29,530 nucleotides of DNA. Origin: Lachnospiraceae bacterium. GTDB taxonomy: Bacteria; Bacillota_A; Clostridia; Lachnospirales; Lachnospiraceae. Location of the stretch: NCBI GenBank assembly GCA_024690425.1, contig JAILCT010000035.1:1-29530 (forward strand), given 5' to 3'. The number at the start of each line of letters is the position of its first letter. Positions within the stretch are counted from its first letter, which is position 1. The notes under the pieces were generated by a model. That model did no database searches and was not told where the DNA came from. It saw only the letters and a program-made list of their open reading frames with translations. The translations under genes and the position numbers were made by a program. This document shows, piece after piece, positions 23,131 to 29,530 of this stretch.

Positions 23131-24043
23131 GAAAACAATATACAGCCTGATCGTATTTACGATCCTTCTTGCCATGTGTGCATGCGGAAGGAAGAGAAGC
23201 GGAGCGGACAGTTCATTCAGGCTTTACTATTTAAACAAGGACGGGATGAGCGTTTCATGGATCCCCTATGAGCCGACAGGCGCAGATTCAATGGAGGTCG
23301 TTAATGAGGTTCTGAAGGAGCTGGCTGCACAGCCTTCGGACTTTGACTTAAGACCGGTGATACTCAGTGATATGTCCGTTAATTCGGTCACTTTGAATGA
23401 GGGACTTCTGCTGATCGATTTCGATACGGGATATATAAAGGACCAGGGCCGTGAAGAGATATTGAGAAGGGCTGCGATAGTAAGGACACTTGACCAGGTT
23501 GAGGGTGTCGATGAAATATCGATCACGGTGGACGGGACCCCTCTTAATGACAGTAAGGGGCAGCCGGTCGGGATAATGACGTCGGATATGTTCATCGATA
23601 ATGCCGGTGATGAGATCAATTCATATGAGAGGACCAGGCTGGTTCTGTATTTTGCGAATGCGGACGGTAACGGACTTGTTCAGACGACGGAATCCGTTGC
23701 ATATAACTCGAACATCTCAATGGAGAAGCTTGTGACCGAGCATATCATATCGGGTCCTTTATCAAACGGGGTTTATCCAGTGACAGATCCGGGAGTGGGA
23801 CTTATCAGTGTTACTACGAAGGATGGTATATGTTATGTAAATCTAAGCAGGGAGTTCCTTGTTAAGCAGGGTAAGCTTACTGATGAAGTTGTGCTCTATG
23901 CCTTCGTCAATTCGCTGACGGAACTTCCCAATATCAACAAGGTGCAGTTCATGATAGATTCCGAGACTGAAATATCTTTCGGTGAGCACAGCTATCTAAG
24001 TGAACCATTTGAGAGAAATCTGGAGTTAGTGGAGGTCAGATAA
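23114..24043 (+). CDS. Lipoprotein with two GerMN domains
   Basis: A 309-residue exported protein. The N-terminus is a signal peptide with a lipobox-like MCA-C24. Two GerMN (sporulation/spore germination-type) domains follow, about 35-165 beginning FRLYYLNKDG and about 180-300 beginning RLVLYFANADG; each has a NEVLKELA- or MEKLVTEHI-type helix, a late hydrophobic strand and an NLSREFL-type segment. GerMN domains occur in GerM, in LpqB of actinobacterial MtrAB systems, and in exported envelope proteins. Its start lies inside the kinase gene, so it is coupled to it; inference: it modulates the kinase at the membrane surface, as LpqB does for MtrB. Confidence 0.82.
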   Translation: MVRRIKKTIYSLIVFTILLAMCACGRKRSGADSSFRLYYLNKDGMSVSWIPYEPTGADSMEVVNEVLKELAAQPSDFDLRPVILSDMSVNSVTLNEGLLLIDFDTGYIKDQGREEILRRAAIVRTLDQVEGVDEISITVDGTPLNDSKGQPVGIMTSDMFIDNAGDEINSYERTRLVLYFANADGNGLVQTTESVAYNSNISMEKLVTEHIISGPLSNGVYPVTDPGVGLISVTTKDGICYVNLSREFLVKQGKLTDEVVLYAFVNSLTELPNINKVQFMIDSETEISFGEHSYLSEPFERNLELVEVR

Positions 24044-24052
24044 GAGAGACAT

Positions 24053-26356
24053 TTGTATATAAGAAGACCGCTGTGTGTCTTTTGCCTTTTGTTTGTGCTC
24101 ATGCTTGCGGCCATAGAGGCCGTTACGGGCTCAGCCGGCAGGAATGACAGGAGCCTTGACGGGCAGGAACTAGGGTTTTTGGGCACGATAAAACAGATAG
24201 AACACAAGGATCATGATCAGATCTTACACATTAAGAATATTCATTTCACAGATGGAACAGATTTAACCGGGAACGTACTAATGTACATCCCGGATCAGGA
24301 CAAAATCATTAAGCAGATTCATATAGGAGCCACTATTGAAGCCTTCGGCGAGTTCACCTCATTCAGGAAGGCGTGGAACAGGGGGCAGTTTGACCTTTTT
24401 GGATACCATGCATTAAGGGGTGATGAGTATGCGGTATACAGAGGCAGTGTGCTTGGCGTTTCGAAAGAGTATAACCGCCTGACAGACGGACTGTACCGTA
24501 TAAGAGAAGGAACGGAGAGGGTGTATGAGCGCTATTTCGACGAAACCGACCGTGGTGTTATAGATGCCCTGGTACTTGCGGATAAGGGAAAGCTCGATAA
24601 GGATCTTCGGGAACGTTATTCCGATGCGGGTATTGCGCATATACTTGCGCTTTCCGGGCTTCACATTGCAACTGTCGGTTTTCTCTTAATGAACCTTTTA
24701 AGAAGGATCAGAATACCCCTGTGGCTTTCAGTCCTCATTTCAGCTCTTGTGATGGCATCGTACTGCATAATGACAGGAATGCCCCTGTCTGCCGTCCGGG
24801 CACTTATCATGTATTTTATCGCTGCAGGAGCACTGCTCCTTAAGAGAAGCGTCGATCTTAGGACATCAGCGGCCCTGGCCTGTCTTGTAATGCTTGTGAT
24901 AAATCCGGACAGGTTAAGTGATGCCTCATTTCTGTTATCTTTTTCTTCGGTTTTGGGTATCGGGATCCTTTATCCGGCAATAAGGGAACTTATACTTAAT
25001 GTGGCCGGAAAGGGCAGGGTACGGTCTCTTAAGAGAAGCCGGAAGAGACTTGTGAGATTCGGCATGGGGATACTGTCATCCCTGATCCTGTCGGTATCTG
25101 TTCAGCTTGCGATAATTCCATTTACCATGTGGTTTTATTACAGGCTTTCTCCTTATGGTATATTGGTAAACCTGATCGTTGTTCCGCTGGCGGGATCCCT
25201 TCTTATGTTTGCGATATGTACGGGTCTGATCGGGAGTATCGTAATGTATATTCTCGGATATGATAATCCTGTCGATCTGCTTGTGAGGTTCCTTTCGTAT
25301 TGCGCGCATCTTATCCTTAAGTTATATGATCTGCTGACGCAGGGAGTTAACAGACTGCCGGGAGCGGTCATTGTAACGGGCAGGCCTGCCATGTGGCAGA
25401 TGATCGTTTATTACCTGTTCATGGCAGGAGCACTTGCGGCAGCCGCTCATCTTACCCGTAAGTCAAGGATCGTGACACCCGGATACTTAAGGAGGAGATC
25501 GCTTGCGGTGCTTGGAGTGTGTATCTTATCCTGTCCGATCCTGTTTGTCAGGATAAGGCCGGTCTTTGAAATATCATCCCTGTATGTAGGCCAGGGACAG
25601 TGTTTTGTCATACACGGTAGGGATGTTCCGACGATCATGTACGACTGCGGGAGTACAGATGAGAAAAAGCTTTCGGAATATACCGTTGAGCCATTTCTTG
25701 AGTGCCTTAAGCTTGACTGGATCGATACGGTATTTATCTCGCATCTTGATACGGATCATATAAGCGGCCTCCTGCAGCTTCTGTCAAATGACAATTCCCA
25801 TATAAAGATCGGGAGGATTGTGATATCGGGGGATCCCCTGCAGAAGACAAGCGAGAATTACAAGAGCCTTATCTCACTGGCCGGGGAGAGGGGAATCCCG
25901 GTCTGCCCGATGAACAAGGGGGACTCTCTGACATGGAGAAATATAAGTGCAAGATGCCTGTGGCCGCATCAAGCGTCAGGCGTGGATATAAATGACGGAT
26001 CATTGGTCCTGTCGATTGAATACAGACAAGATAAGGAGGATGATTTTCTGGCCCTTTTTACGGGTGATATAAGCAGTGGGGTTGAGGATTTGCTGATAGG
26101 AGACATAAGGACAGAAACGGCCGGAACGGACGGGTATGATTATCTTCAGGTTGCCCACCACGGGTCTTCGGGTTCCGCAAACAGGGATTTTACGGAAGCA
26201 GTATCGCCCAAGGCTGCCGTCATATCCGCAGGGATCGATAACAGATATGGCCATCCGCATAAGGAAACCCTGGAGGTCTTTGAAAGCCTGAGGATTCCCG
26301 TGTTCATTACATCCGAATGCGGTGAGACAGATGTGAGGACGAGAAGGGGAGAATAA
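24053..26356 (+). CDS. comEC: ComEC/Rec2 DNA-uptake channel protein
   Basis: Membrane channel that carries single-stranded DNA into the cell during transformation. The 767-residue protein has an N-terminal DUF4131-type region, the Competence domain with several membrane segments (about 190-500, including the LALSGLH motif), and a C-terminal metallo-beta-lactamase domain with H564-x-D566-x-D568-H569 and H702-H703. The start is a TTG at 24053, preceded by GAGAG at 24044-24048; the next in-frame ATG would remove the first membrane segment. It is nine bases after the GerMN gene and probably the last gene of the operon. Confidence 0.92.
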   Translation: MYIRRPLCVFCLLFVLMLAAIEAVTGSAGRNDRSLDGQELGFLGTIKQIEHKDHDQILHIKNIHFTDGTDLTGNVLMYIPDQDKIIKQIHIGATIEAFGEFTSFRKAWNRGQFDLFGYHALRGDEYAVYRGSVLGVSKEYNRLTDGLYRIREGTERVYERYFDETDRGVIDALVLADKGKLDKDLRERYSDAGIAHILALSGLHIATVGFLLMNLLRRIRIPLWLSVLISALVMASYCIMTGMPLSAVRALIMYFIAAGALLLKRSVDLRTSAALACLVMLVINPDRLSDASFLLSFSSVLGIGILYPAIRELILNVAGKGRVRSLKRSRKRLVRFGMGILSSLILSVSVQLAIIPFTMWFYYRLSPYGILVNLIVVPLAGSLLMFAICTGLIGSIVMYILGYDNPVDLLVRFLSYCAHLILKLYDLLTQGVNRLPGAVIVTGRPAMWQMIVYYLFMAGALAAAAHLTRKSRIVTPGYLRRRSLAVLGVCILSCPILFVRIRPVFEISSLYVGQGQCFVIHGRDVPTIMYDCGSTDEKKLSEYTVEPFLECLKLDWIDTVFISHLDTDHISGLLQLLSNDNSHIKIGRIVISGDPLQKTSENYKSLISLAGERGIPVCPMNKGDSLTWRNISARCLWPHQASGVDINDGSLVLSIEYRQDKEDDFLALFTGDISSGVEDLLIGDIRTETAGTDGYDYLQVAHHGSSGSANRDFTEAVSPKAAVISAGIDNRYGHPHKETLEVFESLRIPVFITSECGETDVRTRRGE

Positions 26357-26371
26357 TAGCTGATCGCTGCG

Positions 26372-26400
26372 TTGCAAGAAGAAGTGAAAAATCATATAAT
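26372..26400 (+). promoter_or_regulatory. Promoter of the SIMPL-domain gene
   Basis: TTGCAA at 26372-26377 and a perfect TATAAT at 26395-26400 are separated by 17 bases. Transcription would start near 26407, giving a leader of about 32 bases with GAGGAGG before the ATG at 26439. The gene is therefore probably separate from the comE operon. Confidence 0.7.
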
Positions 26401-26438
26401 CGGAATATAGATAACTAAAAGTTGAGAGGAGGATAATA

Positions 26439-27209
26439 ATGGAAGAGAACAGAACAGAGAAAACCGTAAGGAAGAACTCGTGGGCAGGCCCGCTCATTAT
26501 AGGCATATGCATAATCATAAGCTGCGGGACGTTGGCCTTCGGACTTGCACATTTTAAGTCGGATTCCGAGCATACGATAGCCGCAACCGGAAGCGCCAGT
26601 GTTGATTTTGAGGCAGACACCATCATATGGAGAGGTACTTATTCGGCATGGGCACTTTCGTCAAGAGATGCTTACAAGAAGATCCGCAGAGATGCCGATA
26701 CGGTAATGGACTATCTTCTTGAGAACGATCTTGAAGAAGATGAGATAGTCTTCAATTCAGTTGATATCACCAAGAATTACAGGGATAATTACGATGATAA
26801 CGGTAATTATATCGGAAGTGAGCCTAACGGCTATACCCTTACACAGAGCGTTGTCATCACTTCCGACAATGTAGAGAATGTTGAGATGATATCAAGGGAT
26901 ATTTCCAGCCTGCTGGATGAGGGAGTAGAGCTGACATCAGGTTCGCCTGAATATTATTATTCCGACCTTGACGCACTTAAGCTTGATCTTATAGACAAGG
27001 CGTCGAAGAATGCCAGGGACAGGATAGATATAATAGCAGCCAATGCAGGTACCAATATCGGTAAGCTTAAGAATTCAAGCCTTGGCGTATTCCAGATAAC
27101 GGCCAAGAATTCAGGTACCGGCAGCTATTCGTATGACGGGGCGTTTGACAATACATCAAGGAACAAGACGGCATCCATAACGGTCCGTCTTGAATACGAT
27201 CTTAAGTGA
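26439..27209 (+). CDS. SIMPL-domain (DUF541) membrane-anchored protein
   Basis: A 256-residue protein with a short charged cytosolic N-terminus, one hydrophobic anchor (about 16-39) and an extracellular SIMPL domain from about 45. The start of the domain, TIAATGSASVDFEADT, and the later pattern YTLTQSVVITSDNVE and ASKNARDRIDIIA are typical of the family, which includes E. coli YggE. The molecular function of bacterial SIMPL proteins is not well established; links to stress and outer-layer integrity are known in a few. It ends exactly next to the convergent lipoprotein gene. Confidence 0.85.
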   Translation: MEENRTEKTVRKNSWAGPLIIGICIIISCGTLAFGLAHFKSDSEHTIAATGSASVDFEADTIIWRGTYSAWALSSRDAYKKIRRDADTVMDYLLENDLEEDEIVFNSVDITKNYRDNYDDNGNYIGSEPNGYTLTQSVVITSDNVENVEMISRDISSLLDEGVELTSGSPEYYYSDLDALKLDLIDKASKNARDRIDIIAANAGTNIGKLKNSSLGVFQITAKNSGTGSYSYDGAFDNTSRNKTASITVRLEYDLK

Positions 27210-27671
27210 TCACTGTTTGTTATAATATCTGAGCCCGGAATCGGGCTTGAAGTAGGTACGGATATATCCGTCTGTTGACACGACAACGAATTCATTGGTG
27301 GCGGTGAGGTAATACACATCGTCACCATCTTCTTTTTCTGTCTTGTGAAGGGAGTCGGGATTACATACGACTGCCGATGCGGCTGCCTCATATTCCTTGG
27401 CGCTTCCAAAACCCATATCGATCCCATGCTTTTCGTAGTGCTGTGTGAGGAGCTTTTTATTCCTGAATCTGTACTGTGCGGCCTGCTCCTGTGGAGTCAG
27501 GTCCTGTATGGGCTGATCCTGTACGGCTTTTTCCTGCCCGGCAACGGTGACGCTGTCAGCGGTATTCGGGATACCGGCGGTACGTAAGCTTCCGCATCCA
27601 GAAAGCAGTGCAAGCATGATAACGATATAAGACACCAGGGCGACAGCTCTTGACTTTATGTGTCCGTTCAT
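27210..27671 (-). CDS. Lipoprotein with a toxin-like C-terminal domain
   Basis: A 153-residue lipoprotein: signal peptide with lipobox LSG-C26, a Gln-rich linker to about 67, and a C-terminal domain of about 86 residues. That domain has H78..KH82-G83, a SAKEYEAAA helix, NEF at 126-128 and GYIRTYFKP near the end. From memory the same pattern (HxxxHG, then NEF..DG.I.T.FKP) ends polymorphic toxins and some phage head proteins, where it is thought to be a small nuclease-like domain; this is recall, not a search. GGAGGAG precedes the start. The ATG overlaps the stop of the CPCC gene by 4 bases, so the two are coupled. The role on the cell surface is unknown. Confidence 0.7.
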   Translation of the reverse strand: MNGHIKSRAVALVSYIVIMLALLSGCGSLRTAGIPNTADSVTVAGQEKAVQDQPIQDLTPQEQAAQYRFRNKKLLTQHYEKHGIDMGFGSAKEYEAAASAVVCNPDSLHKTEKEDGDDVYYLTATNEFVVVSTDGYIRTYFKPDSGLRYYNKQ

Positions 27672-27919
27672 TGCATCTCCTCCGGAAGGGGCTTTCTAAC
27701 CCGTTCGCAAAATCGCTGTTCGCAGGCTCCGAACAGCTCATAGTTACGCCTGCTCTCATTGAGACTGAGATCATTTGCGCCGCCCTCGCAGTCGGGGTCA
27801 TCTTCCTGGATGGGATCATCCTCCCAGAAGCATACGGGACAGATGTCGTATGAACCGGCTCCTGGAAGGGTCAGATATCCGCAGCATGGACAGCGGTATT
27901 TTTGTGTGATATTTTCCAT
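27668..27919 (-). CDS. CPCC family cysteine-rich protein
   Basis: An 83-residue cytosolic protein with a zinc-ribbon-like layout: YRCPCCGYLTL, then about 15 residues on CPVCFWEDD, and the conserved GGANDLSLNESRRNY. This is the CPCC (PF14206-like) family; function unknown. The start is placed at 27919 because the predicted transcription start is near 27940 and AAAAGGA lies 10 bases upstream; in-frame starts at 27940 (ATG) and 27955 (TTG) would be at or before the transcript start and have no ribosome binding site. It is coupled to the lipoprotein gene. Confidence 0.8.
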   Translation of the reverse strand: MENITQKYRCPCCGYLTLPGAGSYDICPVCFWEDDPIQEDDPDCEGGANDLSLNESRRNYELFGACEQRFCERVRKPLPEEMQ

Positions 27920-27946
27920 ATTTTCGGTATCCTTTTTCATGGATTC

Positions 27947-27975
27947 ATAATACAATAGATGTGCTGAACAGACAA
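27947..27975 (-). promoter_or_regulatory. Promoter of the CPCC-lipoprotein pair
   Basis: On the minus strand TTGTCT (27970-27975) and TATTAT (27947-27952) are separated by 17 bases. Transcription would start near 27940, about 21 bases before the ATG at 27919. It is divergent from the extended -10 promoter at 28002-28010. Confidence 0.6.
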
Positions 27976-28001
27976 GCTGAAAGGCAGCAGGCTATTTCGT
28001 A

Positions 28002-28010
28002 TGTTATAAT
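28002..28010 (+). promoter_or_regulatory. Extended -10 promoter of the acetyltransferase gene
   Basis: TGTTATAAT, identical to the element upstream of the GNAT gene at 10988-10996, with no clear -35. Transcription would start near 28017. AAAGAGGA at 28021-28028 lies 6 bases before the ATG at 28035. Confidence 0.6.
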
Positions 28011-28034
28011 CCTGTAGTGGAAAGAGGATATGAT

Positions 28035-28655
28035 ATGACTCAATACGAACGGATGACAAAAGGGCTTATCTATGATCCGGGAGATAAGGAGATAATGGAT
28101 GAGCAGGTACCCTGGCAGGATAAGCTGTGGGAGTTCAACCGGCTTAAAACTTCGGATTACGATAAAAAGCAGGCCTATATGAAGGAGGTCTTTGCGGAGT
28201 GCGGAGAGGGCTGTTATATAGAGCTTCCGTTCAGGGCCAACTGGGGCGGACATCATCTTCATCTCGGTTCCGGGGTCTATGCCAATTTCAACCTGACTCT
28301 TGTGGATGACGGGCATATCTATGTCGGGGATGACGTCATGTTTGGACCCAATGTTACGATAACAACAGCCAATCATCCCATTGATCCGAGTCTGCGTAAG
28401 AAGCAGCTTCAGTACAACAAGGATGTACACATAGGTAATCTTGTGTGGATAGGAGCGGGCGTTGTTATATGTCCCGGAGTCAGTATTGGGGATAACACGG
28501 TAATAGGAGCCGGAAGCATAGTGACCAAAGATCTGCCCGCAGGTGTTGTGGCCTATGGTAATCCCTGCAGGGTGATACGGGAAATAGGAGAGCATGACAG
28601 GGAATACTTTTTCAGGAACGAGAAGATAGACTGGGAAAACCTGCAGGTGGAATAA
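28035..28655 (+). CDS. Maltose/galactoside O-acetyltransferase-like enzyme
   Basis: A 206-residue left-handed beta-helix (hexapeptide repeat) acetyltransferase of the Maa/LacA/NodL type, which moves acetyl from acetyl-CoA to a sugar hydroxyl. The N-terminal Mac-type segment (MTKGLIYDPGDKEI) is present, then hexapeptide turns, the catalytic-loop histidine in TANHPIDPSLR, and VWIGAGVVICPGVSIGDNTVIGAGSIVTKDLP and GNPCRVIR. The exact sugar cannot be told. The ATG at 28035 is preferred over an in-frame GTG at 28017, which coincides with the predicted transcription start. Confidence 0.88.
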   Translation: MTQYERMTKGLIYDPGDKEIMDEQVPWQDKLWEFNRLKTSDYDKKQAYMKEVFAECGEGCYIELPFRANWGGHHLHLGSGVYANFNLTLVDDGHIYVGDDVMFGPNVTITTANHPIDPSLRKKQLQYNKDVHIGNLVWIGAGVVICPGVSIGDNTVIGAGSIVTKDLPAGVVAYGNPCRVIREIGEHDREYFFRNEKIDWENLQVE

Positions 28656-28670
28656 AAGCGGGAAGAGAAG

Positions 28671-29530
28671 ATGGATAAACTTAGAAAACTGCTAACTGAA
28701 TATGCAGACGAAGGACTTGAACGGATAGTGATAAGCCGTCCGAGGGATAAGAATAACACGGTATCCAAGGTCAGGATCAGGCCTGTACTCCTTAAAGGAG
28801 ATCTTATGTTTCAGGAGACATCCTATGACGGCTCCAAGGCATTGCACAAAAACCTCGACAGGGATTCCCTTATAAACGGGGTAATGACTCTTATGGAGAA
28901 AGATTATGTGCAGATCGAAATGGAGGCTGCAGGTGTGAGCGCCACCGGGCTTGTTAACCGTAATGGGGAACTCAGCCTTAAGGTGAAAAGAACGCAGCCC
29001 TCTGCAGGCAGGATGCTTCCGAAAACATCCCTTTCCCATGACCGAAAGAAAAAACGTATCCTTGAGGAAGGAAAGCCTGTGGGATTTCTGATCGATCTGG
29101 GCCTTATGACAGAAGAAGGCCGCATCATCAGGTCGGGTTATGATAAATATAAGCAGATAAACCGCTTTCTTGAATTCATTGATGACATTACCGACAAGCT
29201 TCCTGGTGACAGGGAGATAAGGGTGCTTGATTTTGGGTGCGGTAAGTCATATCTTACTTTTGCTGTCTATTATTTCCTTAAGGAATTAAAAGGCTATGAA
29301 GTCAGTATAACGGGTCTTGACCTTAAGGAAGATGTTATAGAGAAATGTAACGGCTTAAGGGATAAGTACGGCTATGATAAGCTTGACTTTGTATGCGGTG
29401 ATGTTGCCGATCATTTCGAAAGGGACCGGGGCGGATGCGATCTCATGCTTACTCTCCATGCATGCGATACAGCCACCGACTATGCCCTGTATAATGCGAT
29501 AAAGAGGAATGCCGGTATCATTCTGTCTGT
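28671..29530 (+). CDS. SAM-dependent methyltransferase (Methyltransf_32-like), truncated by the window end
   Basis: The open frame from the ATG at 28671 runs off the window with no stop; about 286 residues are visible. GGAAGAG precedes the start, 15 bases after the acetyltransferase gene. After an N-terminal region of about 120 residues come SHDRKKKRILEEG and YDKYKQINRFLEFI, the SAM-binding motif VLDFGCGKSYLTFA, the acidic GLDLK strand end, and TLHACDTATDYAL, the pattern of the Methyltransf_32 family. Substrate unknown; an RNA is possible. The missing C-terminus should contain a cysteine-rich segment soon after ILSV, judging by the family. Confidence 0.85.
   Translation, partial: MDKLRKLLTEYADEGLERIVISRPRDKNNTVSKVRIRPVLLKGDLMFQETSYDGSKALHKNLDRDSLINGVMTLMEKDYVQIEMEAAGVSATGLVNRNGELSLKVKRTQPSAGRMLPKTSLSHDRKKKRILEEGKPVGFLIDLGLMTEEGRIIRSGYDKYKQINRFLEFIDDITDKLPGDREIRVLDFGCGKSYLTFAVYYFLKELKGYEVSITGLDLKEDVIEKCNGLRDKYGYDKLDFVCGDVADHFERDRGGCDLMLTLHACDTATDYALYNAIKRNAGIILS

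Noticed and set aside
142..29530. Very frequent CTTAAG in the coding strands
   Set aside because: It appears mostly as the Leu-Lys codon pair CTT-AAG in all kinds of genes, so codon preference explains it better than a DNA signal.
1..29530. CRISPR arrays, tRNA or rRNA genes, insertion sequences, prophage or attachment sites
   Set aside because: No regularly spaced repeats, RNA gene signatures, transposase or integrase frames, or terminal repeats were seen on either strand.

Overview
The window looks like chromosomal DNA from a Gram-positive anaerobe of the Clostridia, most likely family Lachnospiraceae. This is inferred from frequent AGG/AGA/ATA codons, AGGAGG-type ribosome binding sites, and Lachnospiraceae-type small proteins (a DUF5721-like protein, a CPCC protein, a SIMPL protein). 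I see no rRNA, tRNA, CRISPR array, insertion sequence, phage gene or clear intrinsic terminator. Nearly all of it is coding: 28 genes, the last one cut by the window edge.

Region 1 (1-8714, plus strand) is a type VII secretion (T7SS, Firmicutes EssC type) operon. A promoter-like sequence at 4-32 precedes, in order: an EssC-type FHA/FtsK-SpoIIIE ATPase, a YukD/EsaB-like ubiquitin-fold protein, four WXG100-size helical proteins, a membrane protein with an N-terminal von Willebrand A domain and a C-terminal FHA domain, and a lipase-like protein whose catalytic domain is N-terminal and whose helical domain is C-terminal. Genes for EsaA, EssA and EssB are not present. The lipase is a candidate secreted effector in the reverse-domain arrangement described for S. 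aureus TslA.

Region 2 (8716-10806, minus strand) holds argG followed by a DUF1294-type membrane protein and a DUF5721-like protein. Region 3 (11037-16483, plus strand) holds a GNAT acetyltransferase, then argJ-argB-argD with its own promoter, and an orphan membrane-anchored solute-binding protein whose start overlaps the argD stop. Together argG, argJ, argB and argD cover much of arginine synthesis from glutamate; argC, argF/otc and argH are not in the window. The argG/GNAT intergenic region carries repeated TGCAT/TGAAT half-sites that may be ArgR operators.

Region 4 (16581-20192) holds an HtrA-type serine protease and a large cytosolic protein with a degenerate protein-kinase fold and two C-terminal FHA domains. 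Region 5 (20284-26356) reads as one operon: comEA, an OmpR-type response regulator, its histidine kinase, a double-GerMN lipoprotein, and comEC. A two-component system and a GerMN lipoprotein therefore sit between the two genes of the DNA-uptake channel. The regulator-kinase-GerMN order resembles MtrA-MtrB-LpqB of Actinobacteria.

Region 6 (26439-29530) holds a SIMPL-domain protein, a minus-strand pair (CPCC protein and a lipoprotein with a toxin-like C-terminal domain), a maltose/galactoside O-acetyltransferase-like hexapeptide enzyme, and the start of a SAM-dependent methyltransferase.

The strongest candidates for something not well described are the T7SS operon with its VWA-FHA protein and reverse-domain lipase, the pseudokinase with two FHA domains, and the comEA-two-component-GerMN-comEC operon. 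Family assignments rest on motif recognition by eye; no database search was possible.
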